Positions 26,389 through 35,087 of a stretch of DNA of 42,049 nucleotides are shown here, in pieces; position 1 is the stretch's first letter; each line of letters begins with the position of its first letter. A program made the translations under genes and the position numbers. A model generated the notes under the pieces. The model saw nothing but the letters and a program-made list of their open reading frames with translations, searched no databases and had not been told where the DNA came from. The DNA is taken from assembly GCA_902774685.1 (NCBI GenBank), contig CACYJH010000027.1:1-42049 (forward strand). Reading direction: 5' to 3'. Source of the DNA: an uncultured Methanobrevibacter sp. (GTDB taxonomy: Archaea > Methanobacteriota > Methanobacteria > Methanobacteriales > Methanobacteriaceae).

Positions 26389-27555
26389 ATGATGGAAAAT
26401 AGGAAAACTAACATATGTTGCTATCTATTGTTTGGTCTTTTGTTTATCATCATGCTGACCGTATATGGCTATGGGGTCTATTTCCTTAAGAATCTGGGCC
26501 TTTCATATGTGGACATTGGAACAACAATAGCCATTTCTGCATTATTGGCATCAATTTTGCAGCCCATCTTAGGACGAATAGCCGACACCTATCATTATCC
26601 ATGGCAAAGGATATTGCTCATCTTAAATCTCATTTTGATCATATCAATCCTTTCAATGTTCATCCTCCCTAATAATCATTCCTATCTGATGTTTGCATTG
26701 ATGATCATTGCATCCGGATGCATGTATCCCTTCATAACATACTCTCCATTCTATTATGAGCATCATGGCATAAAAACCAATTTTGGAGTGGCTAGAGGAT
26801 TCGGGTCATTGACATTCACAGTTTTTGCACTCATCATTGGATTTGCGCTAAGGGATATGAATTTCATGGTCATTCCATTATTCTCATTGGCATCTTCAAT
26901 AATGATGATGATTATTATTTGCCTGCTTCCGGATTACGGCTATAAGGATAACTTTGAAAAGAGGGACTTCAGAAAAAACATCTTTAGCAAATATCCTGTT
27001 TTTACCCTATTTCTAGTTTCACTGATATTTCTCATGACTTTCCAGAATCTATTTGAATGCTATATGATAAACATAATTGAAAATGTCGGAGGAAACATTT
27101 CCAATGTAGGAATTTCCAATTCATTGGCTGCTGTTTTGGAGCTGCCTGTCATGTTTTTCTTCATAAAGATACTGGACAAGGCGGATGCTAAAAAGTTAAT
27201 CATAATAGCAAGCCTCTTTTATATAGTTCGTTCCATTATGATCTGCTTCGCTCAAGACATTGTCATAATATACCTTTCACAGATTTTGCAGATGCTGACA
27301 TTTGCTCTAATCGTACCTGCTTCAGTTCATTTGACCAATGATATGATTAAAGACAATGACCAATACGAAGCCCAAGCATTTTTAGGTGCAACCGTTACTG
27401 TAGGTTTAATTTTTGCCAATTTTATTGGAGGAAATGTCCTTCAATTGTATGGAATAGATGTTTTACTTCAGGTATTGGTTCTACTCACAGTTTTGGGCAG
27501 TGTTTTTGCATTGATTACATTAGCATTCAATGACAAATTTAAACATCTTGAATAA
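26389..27555 (+). CDS. MFS transporter paired with the glycosyltransferase
   Basis: A 388-residue protein with about twelve membrane segments. The N-half loop ILGRIADTYHYPWQRIL is a motif-A variant, and the overall pattern resembles the MFS_1_like (LacY/nucleoside-permease) group. A charged loop (KDNFEKRDFRKNIFSKYP, about 185-205) separates the halves. It is tightly linked to the GT4 gene, so it may move the glycosylated product or a sugar precursor; the substrate is not visible. The ATG at 26389 or 26392 is possible; GGAG lies 12 bases before the former. Confidence 0.82.
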   Translation: MMENRKTNICCYLLFGLLFIIMLTVYGYGVYFLKNLGLSYVDIGTTIAISALLASILQPILGRIADTYHYPWQRILLILNLILIISILSMFILPNNHSYLMFALMIIASGCMYPFITYSPFYYEHHGIKTNFGVARGFGSLTFTVFALIIGFALRDMNFMVIPLFSLASSIMMMIIICLLPDYGYKDNFEKRDFRKNIFSKYPVFTLFLVSLIFLMTFQNLFECYMINIIENVGGNISNVGISNSLAAVLELPVMFFFIKILDKADAKKLIIIASLFYIVRSIMICFAQDIVIIYLSQILQMLTFALIVPASVHLTNDMIKDNDQYEAQAFLGATVTVGLIFANFIGGNVLQLYGIDVLLQVLVLLTVLGSVFALITLAFNDKFKHLE

Positions 27556-27570
27556 GTTTAAATTTATTTT
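27535..27570 (+). terminator. Hairpin around the MFS stop codon
   Basis: AAATTTAAAC (27535-27544) and GTTTAAATTT (27556-27565) form a perfect 10-bp stem. The stop codon is in the 11-base loop. The following sequence (ATTTTAAAG) has only a short T-run. Confidence 0.5.
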
Positions 27571-27745
27571 AAAGCTTAAAAATTACTTTAAAATAAAAAT
27601 AAATAAATATTATCTCTTTTTTTAGCATTTAAAGATGTAAGTAAGCACTTGCATTCGATTATCTTTATATATGTCCCTTTTCAGATATAGTATTAGGAAT
27701 GAATAAATTATCTATTTTTTTAAAAAAATCTAAAAGGGTAAAAAA

Positions 27746-29317
27746 ATGAATAGAATAAACAAATTAATCTTATCTTTAATATTAGTATCTATTGCAATTG
27801 CAAGCTTCGGCTTTGCATCTGCAGCAGACATGAATCAAACTTATGAAACTGATTTTGAACTTGAAGACGAATATGTGGATGTCGAAAATACCGATTCTGA
27901 TGAAGAGCTTTATTGCGTTTCCCCTTCCATGCCTGATGATGTCGAATCTGTCGATGATGAGTGTGAAAACGCCGACTTTTCTGCTGATGATGAGTGTGAA
28001 AATGCCAATGCTTCTCTTGATGGAGAAAATAACGAAACAAGACCAATAGTAGGTCCGAAGATAGTCGTAAATAACGATTCTGGAAATTCTTCAAAAAGTC
28101 CGAAAATCGGGCCTTATGTGGATAGTGGCAATCAAACAATTCCTGTTTCCATCAACACTCCTGGAACCTTTGAAGAACTCCAATCTTTGATAAACAATGC
28201 AAAAGAGGGTTCTACCTTATATTTGACAAGAGATTATTACGGTCATGAAGGAGCTAGAATTATTTTAAATAAAAATCTAATCATCAATGGTTTGTGCCAT
28301 ACTATAGATTGTAGGGGAGCAAAGAATTGTATTGGATTTGTTTCAATTCTTGGAGAGGTAACCTTAAAGAATCTTAACATCATCAACGGCCGAAATGATT
28401 ACAGTTATAATGGTGGTGCTATATCTATTTTAGGATTTGCTAGATACACTCTCATAAACTGTAAGTTCATAAACAATTGGGCAGATGACTATGGTGGAGC
28501 AATCTACAATGGTGCCAACCATCAATTAACTATCAAAGATTGTCTATTCAGAGGAAACACTGCAGATGACTGTGATGGTGGAGCGATCTACTCCAAAGGT
28601 GAAGTAAATATAGAAGGTTCCCAATTTGAAAACAACAAGGCATATGTTGATGGCGGAGCAATCAAGTCTGAAATGAATGTGAATGTGTTCAATTCCTCAT
28701 TCTCATCCAATTCTGCAAAGGGTGCAAATAGCCAGTGCTATGGCGGTGCAATCTGCTCCAAGGCTGATGTGTATGTTGACAATTGCATCTTTAAGGAAAA
28801 CCTTGCACAAGATTATGGTGGAGCAATCTATGCAAAAAACATACACATAAACACTAAACAATCATCAAAGTCTTCTTTTATTTCCAATAAAGCTGAAGAT
28901 AATGATGGCGGAGCATTATATGCTGAAGAAAAAGTTAATGGGGATAATGTAGAATTCAACTACAATAGTGCATATGAAGATGGAGGAGCGGTTTTCTGTA
29001 AAGATGCCGATTTCAAAAACGCTCTTTTTTCAAGTAATACTGCAAAGGGAGCATTAATTGCTGATTGTTATGGTGGAGCAATATTTGCAAAGGAAACTGT
29101 AAACTTATATAAAAACTGTGAGTTTAGATATAATTATGCAGAAGACCTTTCTGGAGCAATAGAGGCTGAAAACCTAAACTTGTGGGATAAGTCCATTAAG
29201 TTCTGGGGGAATGATATAGGTAAAAGAGACCCATGGTACTGTGAGTATGTGTCTTACGGAGGCATTTGCTTCGAATATTTAAATGAGGTTACCGCACATA
29301 TCCATCAACTCTTTTAA
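27746..29317 (+). CDS. Secreted adhesin-like protein with Pmp-type beta-helix repeats
   Basis: A 523-residue protein. Residues 1-27 are a signal peptide (KLILSLILVSIAIASFGFASA). Residues 28 to about 100 are acidic, with short DDECENA repeats. Residues about 130-500 form a right-handed beta-helix recognised by about nine G-G-A-I/L/V turns (GGAIYNG, GGAIYSK, GGAIKSE, GGAICSK, GGAIYAK, GGALYAE, GGAVFCK, GGAIFAK), like chlamydial Pmp and methanogen adhesin-like proteins. It ends without a membrane anchor, LKTG tail or obvious wall-binding domain, so it may be released or held by other proteins. Cys residues inside several turns could form disulfides. It stands alone, just upstream of signal peptidase. 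Confidence 0.87.
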   Translation: MNRINKLILSLILVSIAIASFGFASAADMNQTYETDFELEDEYVDVENTDSDEELYCVSPSMPDDVESVDDECENADFSADDECENANASLDGENNETRPIVGPKIVVNNDSGNSSKSPKIGPYVDSGNQTIPVSINTPGTFEELQSLINNAKEGSTLYLTRDYYGHEGARIILNKNLIINGLCHTIDCRGAKNCIGFVSILGEVTLKNLNIINGRNDYSYNGGAISILGFARYTLINCKFINNWADDYGGAIYNGANHQLTIKDCLFRGNTADDCDGGAIYSKGEVNIEGSQFENNKAYVDGGAIKSEMNVNVFNSSFSSNSAKGANSQCYGGAICSKADVYVDNCIFKENLAQDYGGAIYAKNIHINTKQSSKSSFISNKAEDNDGGALYAEEKVNGDNVEFNYNSAYEDGGAVFCKDADFKNALFSSNTAKGALIADCYGGAIFAKETVNLYKNCEFRYNYAEDLSGAIEAENLNLWDKSIKFWGNDIGKRDPWYCEYVSYGGICFEYLNEVTAHIHQLF

Positions 29318-29358
29318 TATCTTATAATCTTTTCATTTAATATTTTATAATTTTTTCA
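29313..29358 (+). repeat. 23-bp tandem duplication at the adhesin stop codon
   Basis: TTTAATATCTTATAATCTTT (from 29313, includes the stop) recurs as TTTAATATTTTATAATTTTT (from 29336). Each copy ends in TTTCA or similar; two C-to-T differences make the second copy more T-rich. The result is a T-rich terminator-like tail. Confidence 0.7.
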
Positions 29359-29458
29359 TTTTTTTACCTTTTTTGATTTGGGTTCTTGAGGAAGTGATTA
29401 TCATTTCCATTGCTATCCCATCTGTTCTTTTTTCTTCTATTTTTTTATATTTTTCCAT
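29345..29458 (-). CDS. Possible 37-residue ORF or gene remnant
   Basis: A minus-strand ATG at 29458 opens a 37-codon frame reading MEKYKKIEEKRTDGIAMEM and then IITSSRTQIKKGKK. The middle part is richer in GC than the surrounding DNA, but no ribosome-binding site is clear and the end falls in the T-rich repeat. It may be chance or a degraded gene end. Confidence 0.2.
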   Translation of the reverse strand: MEKYKKIEEKRTDGIAMEMIITSSRTQIKKGKKMKKL

Positions 29459-29597
29459 TCAAATTTGGATTAAATTTAAATATTTTATAAAAGATATTAT
29501 CTATATTATAAAGACATTAAGAATTTTATTCGATTGACTAATTCTTGATTTTATAATTCTAATAATTTATTTTAAAAAAAACAAAAAAGGTGTTATT

Positions 29598-30023
29598 TTG
29601 GATATAAATCTAAAAGAAATAGCAGTTTATGTAGTCCTCATCATTGTGGTTCTTCTTGCTGCACAACACTTGAATGTTGTTGTATCAGGAAGTATGGAAC
29701 CTGTCATGTACAGAGGAGATATTGTAGTCTTGGAACAGGCTAACCTGTTAGGATTCCATGAATTCTCTCCAGATGATGTCAAGGTTGGAGACATTGTGGT
29801 ATATAATGCAGCTTGGCATGAAGGACCTGTCATTCATAGAGTGATTGACATTGGTCAAATCAACGGCACTACAGTATTCAAGATTAAGGGAGATAACAAT
29901 AATGTTGCTGACCCTTATTACGTTACCAAAGGACAAATCAAGTCCAGGGTATTGACTTTTAATGGTCATCCATTGATCATTCCTAAAGTAGGGTATATCT
30001 CCATATGGATTAGAGGGCTTTAG
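29598..30023 (+). CDS. sipW-like: Signal peptidase I, archaeal/ER type
   Basis: A 141-residue S26B signal peptidase. One N-terminal membrane segment (about 8-25) precedes the catalytic Ser in SGSMEP (S32). GPVIHRVI carries the catalytic His (H80), replacing the bacterial Lys. KGDNNNVADP holds the Asp residues (D99, D105). It cuts signal peptides of exported proteins on the outer membrane face, which would include the adhesins and binding protein of this window. The start is TTG at 29598 with GGTG upstream. It ends in WIRGL, and the DNA of that end is echoed twice downstream. The gene symbol is only an approximate family name. Confidence 0.9.
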   Translation: MDINLKEIAVYVVLIIVVLLAAQHLNVVVSGSMEPVMYRGDIVVLEQANLLGFHEFSPDDVKVGDIVVYNAAWHEGPVIHRVIDIGQINGTTVFKIKGDNNNVADPYYVTKGQIKSRVLTFNGHPLIIPKVGYISIWIRGL

Positions 30024-30113
30024 AATTTTTATGTTTTCTAACATAGGTTGATTGGAGGACTTTAGAATTTTTACAGTTCTCATATACATCCCCCTACTGA
30101 ATGGAGGACTTTA
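30008..30113 (+). repeat. Three imperfect copies of the signal peptidase gene end
   Basis: GATTAGAGGGCTTTAGAATT (from 30008, includes the stop) is matched at 22 of 24 bases by GATTGGAGGACTTTAGAATT (from 30050), and GAATGGAGGACTTTA follows at 30099. Spacings are 42 and 49 bases. Confidence 0.65.
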
Positions 30114-30287
30114 AGTTTTGATGATTAATTATATTGATTTTATAATCATTTTAAAGAATAGTTTCATATATTAAATCAATTTTAATTAATCGTTATTTCA
30201 ATTATTATGATGATAATTTTTTTACAGAAAATAGCTTTGATGTATGTATGGTAAAAGCTATTAAATTTATATTTATTCGGTGTTTAT

Positions 30288-32009
30288 ATGTACTTTAAAA
30301 TAAAATCTGAAGCTCAAGAAGCTTTAAAAAAAGCAGTTGACCAATTCGACTGTGATTTTGATGATGAAATCAAGTTGGAGTTTCCCCCTAATCCTGAATT
30401 AGGTGATTTGGCCAGTACCGTTTCATTCCAATTGGCTAAACATTTAAGAAAGGCTCCAAATTTGATTGCTCCTGAAGTTGTAGAGAAAATCGAACTTCCT
30501 GAAATTTTTGCAAAAGTGGAAGCTACCGGACCTTATGTAAACTTCTTCATCAATCATGATATCTTTGCAAAGCAATTGTTGGATTCTGTAGATGAGGATT
30601 ACGGTCAATTGGATAAAGTTGATGAAAAGATCATTTTGGAACACACTTCAGCTAACCCTAATGGACCATTGCATATTGGCCACATCAGAAACTCCGTATT
30701 GGGAGATTCCTTAAGAAGACTTTTAACCACTGCAGGAAGGGAAGTGGATACCCAATACTATGTAAACGATATGGGAAGACAATTGGCTATGATCGTTTTC
30801 GGTATGGAAGAGCTTGGCTTGAAATTGGAAGACCAGCCTTCTGAGAAAATAGACCATAAGGTCGGTGAATTGTACTTCAAGGTCAATCAGATGTTGAAAG
30901 AGGATGAGTCCTTAGGTGATGGTGTTGACGCAACCATCAGAAAATATGAAGGGGGACCATCTGAACTTGATGAAAAGTTCGAATATGCTGTAAACAGCTG
31001 TCTCGATGGTGTAAAGGAAACCTTGAAGAGAATGAACGTTAAGCATGATGCATTTGTTTGGGAAGGACAATTCGTAAGAACCGGTATCGTAGACAAGATC
31101 ACCAACGAATTGTATGAAATCGGCTATGCAAGAAAAGAGGATGTATTGTACTTGGATTTAACCGAGTATGGTATTGACAAGCACCTTGTATTGAGAAGAG
31201 CAGATGGAACTTCTCTTTACTCTACAAGAGACATTGCATATCACATCTACAAATGCAGAAGATGCGATAAGGTATTGGATATCTTCGGTTCTGACCACAA
31301 ATTGGCTGCAAGGCAAGTGGAACTTGCACTTGAGATACTCGAAGAGATTGAACCAAACAGCGACAAGATGGAAGTCATCTTCTATGAATTCATCACCTTG
31401 CCTGAAGGTTCCATGTCTACAAGAAGAGGAGTGTTCATATCTGTTGATGAATTGATGGATGAAGCTGTAAAGAGAGCTAAAGAGGAAATCACTTCCAGAA
31501 GACCAGAGCTTGATGAAGCAACAATTGATGAAATTGCAGAAGAGATTGGTATTGGTGCAATCAGATATTACATTGCAAGATTATCCCCTGAGAAACACAT
31601 TACATTCAAATGGGATGAGGCATTAAGCTTTGAAAGAGGTTGCGCTTCAATTCAATACGCTCACGCAAGAGCATGCAAGTTACTTAAGAAAGCTCAAGAG
31701 GAAAATGGCATTGATTTGGCAAATATTCAAGCTGAAGAAAGCTGGTCCTTGGATGACAATGAAAAAGAATTGGTTAAATTGATTGCTAAATTCCCAAGCT
31801 TGATTGAAGATTCAGCAAGCATAAAAAGAGTTCATCCAATAGCTCAATACTGTCAAGATTTAGCTGGTGCATTCAACAGATTCTATAAGGCAGAGCAAGT
31901 AATCGGGTCTGATGTAGAAAATGCAAGATTGATTTTAGTTGAAAAAGCTAGAATCACCTTAAGAAATGCATTGGACATTTTAGGAGTTTCTGCTCCTGAG
32001 ATGATGTAG
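30288..32009 (+). CDS. argS: Arginyl-tRNA synthetase
   Basis: A class I synthetase that charges tRNA-Arg. The 573 residues comprise an N-terminal Add-1 domain (about 1-95), the catalytic core with PNGPLHIGHIRNSVLGD (HIGH motif) and the KMSKS-equivalent SMSTRRG, and a C-terminal DALR anticodon-binding domain (about 455-573, SIQYAHARACKLL to the end). The length is normal. A GGTG site is close to the ATG. It is transcribed alone; a two-hairpin repeat element with a T-run starts two bases after the stop. Confidence 0.96.
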   Translation: MYFKIKSEAQEALKKAVDQFDCDFDDEIKLEFPPNPELGDLASTVSFQLAKHLRKAPNLIAPEVVEKIELPEIFAKVEATGPYVNFFINHDIFAKQLLDSVDEDYGQLDKVDEKIILEHTSANPNGPLHIGHIRNSVLGDSLRRLLTTAGREVDTQYYVNDMGRQLAMIVFGMEELGLKLEDQPSEKIDHKVGELYFKVNQMLKEDESLGDGVDATIRKYEGGPSELDEKFEYAVNSCLDGVKETLKRMNVKHDAFVWEGQFVRTGIVDKITNELYEIGYARKEDVLYLDLTEYGIDKHLVLRRADGTSLYSTRDIAYHIYKCRRCDKVLDIFGSDHKLAARQVELALEILEEIEPNSDKMEVIFYEFITLPEGSMSTRRGVFISVDELMDEAVKRAKEEITSRRPELDEATIDEIAEEIGIGAIRYYIARLSPEKHITFKWDEALSFERGCASIQYAHARACKLLKKAQEENGIDLANIQAEESWSLDDNEKELVKLIAKFPSLIEDSASIKRVHPIAQYCQDLAGAFNRFYKAEQVIGSDVENARLILVEKARITLRNALDILGVSAPEMM

Positions 32010-32011
32010 CT

Positions 32012-32098
32012 CAAACTTTTACTCGCTTCGCTCGCAAAAGTTTGATCAAAACTCTTTACACTAGTTGGGAGTATTTACCCACTAGTTTCTTTTTTTTT
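32012..32098 (+). repeat. Two-hairpin intergenic element, copy 1 (terminator of argS)
   Basis: The first stem is CAAACTTTT / AAAAGTTTG (32012-32020, 32036-32044) around an ACTCGCTTCGCTCGC loop. TTTGATCAAA is a palindrome at 32041-32050. The second stem is ACTAGTTGGG / CCCACTAGT (32060-32069, 32078-32086), followed by a T-run. A near-identical copy lies at 41714-41800. It faces a convergent gene, so it may end transcripts from both sides. Confidence 0.75.
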
Positions 32099-32173
32099 AT
32101 TATTTTTAAATTTTTATTGAAATTTTTTCATTATTTTATCTATTTGTCTAAGTTTTATGATGATGTTGGTTAT

Positions 32174-32830
32174 TTAATCTATTTTTGCAAGTGGTGTATC
32201 GTCAAGTGATTTCATCCAATTGATCACTGTTCTTGTTATTGGATAAACAATGATTTCATAAATTACCTTGAATGCTCCTTGACAGATTATCATTGTAATC
32301 AATACTTCATTAGGCATCAATCCTGCAAATGCGATTGTGATAAAGAGTATTGCATCCAATCCTTCACCAAACAATGTGCTTATTGAACATCTGGCGAAGA
32401 GATAATCTGTATATCTTTCCTTTAGGACCTTCATAAAATAAGCATTGACATAGGATCCTACAAGGTATGAGATGAAGCTTGCTATCAATATTCTTGGTGT
32501 GCTTCCTAAAATGATGTTGAATGCATTTGCAGTTGCAGCATCTGTTCCAGGCAATGCCATTGCTATCTGATATGAAACAACAGCTATTAGGCTCATTACA
32601 AAACCGAGATAGATGGTTCTTTTTGCAAGCCTGAATCCATAGATTTCTGTAAGGACATCCCCTACGATATAAACTATTGGAAAAATGACAACGCCGCAAG
32701 GCAAAATAAAGTCGTAAAATGAGAATGTTTTGGATGCAAGGATGTTTGATATGATGAGGCATCCGCAGAATACTCCAGTTATTATTGGATACAGTTCCAT
32801 TTGGCTTGGCCTATTCTTCTTCAACCTCAT
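32174..32830 (-). CDS. yhhQ: Queuosine-precursor transporter family protein (YhhQ type)
   Basis: A 218-residue membrane protein of the YhhQ/PF02592 family, with about six hydrophobic segments and the family motifs SNILASKTF, FPIVYIVGDVLTEIYGF, and SYLVGSYVNAYFM. Bacterial members import queuine precursors. In an archaeon the likely cargo is a deazaguanine such as preQ0 for archaeosine; this is an inference from family. The frame extends to TTG 32848, but ATG 32830 (MRLKKNRPS) is chosen because GAGGG lies six bases upstream. It is the last gene of a minus-strand row, 36 bases after the TPR gene. Confidence 0.85.
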   Translation of the reverse strand: MRLKKNRPSQMELYPIITGVFCGCLIISNILASKTFSFYDFILPCGVVIFPIVYIVGDVLTEIYGFRLAKRTIYLGFVMSLIAVVSYQIAMALPGTDAATANAFNIILGSTPRILIASFISYLVGSYVNAYFMKVLKERYTDYLFARCSISTLFGEGLDAILFITIAFAGLMPNEVLITMIICQGAFKVIYEIIVYPITRTVINWMKSLDDTPLAKID

Positions 32831-32883
32831 TTTATCCCTCTGCATCAATATAATATTTTTTAATTTTGATAGGGTTGGATTAT

Positions 32884-33870
32884 TTATATCAATTTTTCAA
32901 CCCTTTCCTTAGCTTCAACCACTTCAGAGTCAGTATTGTCGAATTCAAGGAATTTTTCATAATTCTTCAAAGCGCTTTCATATTTTTCCCTGTCCTCTTG
33001 GATAATTCCAATCTCATAATAGGTGTAGTGATAGTTTGGATTTATTCCGAGTGCAAGGGAAAATGCTTCAAGTGCATCATCGTCTTCCTCTAAAGCATGC
33101 AATGCAACCCCTTTGTTGTGGTATGCATTTTCCAATTCGAAAATGGTTTCATAAGGATTGTCGCTGTATCTTTCAATACATTCATCTAATGTGTCTACAG
33201 CTTCCTGATGTTTTTGAAGCTTGATTAAGCAGCTTCCTTTTAAAAATAGAATGTTAGAATTATTTTTATCAGATTTTAAAGCTTGATTGTATGTTTTCAA
33301 TGCATCATCAAATCTTTGATGGTTTTCAAGGACATAACCTTTGCTCATCAAATCGTAGATGTCACTTACTTCAGTGTCCATGACAACATCATAGACTTTT
33401 GAAGCCTCTTCGTAATTTTCCATGAGCTCATAGGTGTTTCCTTTTGAAATCAATGCGGAAAGGTTGTTCGGATCCAATTCCAATGCCTTGTTGAAACAGT
33501 CAATTGCATCTTCAAACTGTTCGGTTATTGTCAAGACAGTTCCCTTTTGAATGTATTCCTGAGCTGTTGTCGGTTCAACTTCCAACATTGCATTCATGTC
33601 ATCAATGACTCTTTGTTCATCAATTTCCATTGTGTTTCCAGGCTTTATGATATCCTCATCAGTGAGTGCTTTGGATTCATTTTCAGCCATTTCCTCATTT
33701 TGTGCCATCAATGTTTGGAACTCAATGGAATTCATTAGGATATTTGCAACTTCAGGATACTCTTCAATGATGATATCCATGTGTCTTGCTGCCTCTTCCC
33801 TATTGTTTTCTTGCAGTGCAACTGTAATCTTATTCACCAAGTGTTCTAATGCAGGGTCATTAAAGTCCAT
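32884..33870 (-). CDS. Tetratricopeptide-repeat protein
   Basis: A 328-residue helical protein without signal peptide or membrane segment. Residues about 105-320 hold at least five TPR units (for example FEDAIDCFNKALELDPNN and DDALEAFSLALGINPNYHY). The N-terminal third is acidic and helical, with a partial TPR-like start. TPRs mediate protein-protein contacts; the partner is unknown. GGGTGAAAAT directly precedes the ATG. It may be co-transcribed with the downstream YhhQ-type transporter gene. Confidence 0.85.
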   Translation of the reverse strand: MDFNDPALEHLVNKITVALQENNREEAARHMDIIIEEYPEVANILMNSIEFQTLMAQNEEMAENESKALTDEDIIKPGNTMEIDEQRVIDDMNAMLEVEPTTAQEYIQKGTVLTITEQFEDAIDCFNKALELDPNNLSALISKGNTYELMENYEEASKVYDVVMDTEVSDIYDLMSKGYVLENHQRFDDALKTYNQALKSDKNNSNILFLKGSCLIKLQKHQEAVDTLDECIERYSDNPYETIFELENAYHNKGVALHALEEDDDALEAFSLALGINPNYHYTYYEIGIIQEDREKYESALKNYEKFLEFDNTDSEVVEAKERVEKLI

Positions 33871-33961
33871 ATTTTCACCCTTTACCTAAATACTATAATA
33901 ATTGAAGTCAGTTCTATAAGAAGTGTTTTATTTTTTAAATATTAATCATTCATCGTTGCAA

Positions 33962-34876
33962 TTAGTTTTGCAATTCCTTCAAGAAGTAGTACAATACTCC
34001 TTTTTGAGCATGCATTCTGTTTTCAGCTTGGTCATAGATTACGGAATGAGGTCCGTCAATCACTTCAGCGCTTACTTCCTCTCCTCTAATTGCAGGTAAG
34101 CAGTGCATGAAGATTACATCGTCATCTGCCAAGTCGATAAGCTCTTGGTTTACTTGATATTCCTTGAAGTCAGCTCTTCTCTTTTCAGATTCAGCCTCAT
34201 CACCCATACTTACCCAAACATCGGTATAGATAACGTCAGCATCAGTTACAGCAGCCTTTATGTCACTTGTAATGGTGATTGTTGAGTTGTTTTTAGTTGC
34301 GTACTCTTCAGCTTTTGCTACAATTTCTGCGTTTGGTTTGTATTCATCAGGACAAGCCACTGCCATATCCATTCCTAAACATCCGCAGATCAATAAAAGG
34401 GAGTTGCATACATTGTTTCCATCACCTACATATACGAACTTGCCGTCAAATCCGCCTTTATGCTCTTTCACGGTTAACATGTCTGCCAATGCTTGACAAG
34501 GGTGTTCCAAATTGGTCAATCCGTTGATGATTGGGACATCAGCTTCATCCCTAAGCTCTACAACATCGTCATGTTCGATTGCTCTGATCATGATTGCATC
34601 ACAGAATCTTGACAATACCTTTGCGGTGTCCTTGATTGGCTCTCCTCTTCCCAATTGAATGTCATTGGTAGAGAGGAACAATGCAGTTCCGCCTAATTCA
34701 TACATTCCAACTTCGAAGGAAACTCTTGTTCTTGTAGATGACTTTTGGAAAATCATTGCTAACTTTTGGTTCTCAAGAGGTTTTTCCTCCATCTTTCCTG
34801 CTTTGAAGTCACTTGCAATATCCAAGATTCTAGTGACTTCATCTTCAATATCACTTATTGATAAAAGACTTCTCAT
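33962..34876 (-). CDS. argF: Ornithine carbamoyltransferase
   Basis: Joins carbamoyl phosphate and ornithine to citrulline in arginine synthesis. The 304 residues are full length. Visible signatures are STRTR (47-51, carbamoyl phosphate), HPCQALAD, VWVSMGDE (the ornithine-type SMG loop, which separates it from aspartate transcarbamoylase), and FMHCLPAIRGEEV. GGAGT lies six bases before the ATG. It is separated by about 90 bases from the TPR gene downstream and by 210 bases from the gene upstream, so it may be its own unit. Confidence 0.96.
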   Translation of the reverse strand: MRSLLSISDIEDEVTRILDIASDFKAGKMEEKPLENQKLAMIFQKSSTRTRVSFEVGMYELGGTALFLSTNDIQLGRGEPIKDTAKVLSRFCDAIMIRAIEHDDVVELRDEADVPIINGLTNLEHPCQALADMLTVKEHKGGFDGKFVYVGDGNNVCNSLLLICGCLGMDMAVACPDEYKPNAEIVAKAEEYATKNNSTITITSDIKAAVTDADVIYTDVWVSMGDEAESEKRRADFKEYQVNQELIDLADDDVIFMHCLPAIRGEEVSAEVIDGPHSVIYDQAENRMHAQKGVLYYFLKELQN

Positions 34877-35087
34877 TTTGACTCCTTCATAAAATTTATT
34901 TAAATCTTAAAATTTGTATAATGCGTAATTTAGTATAATTTCATTATAATAAAATTAATTATTTATCTTTAATATTATTAAAACTTATCACTTTTTAGAG
35001 GGTATTTAGTATAAAAAATAGGTTAAGATAGTTTAAAAAGTAATTTTTTTTAATGAATTAAATTAGTTAAAATAAGAAAAAATTAAA

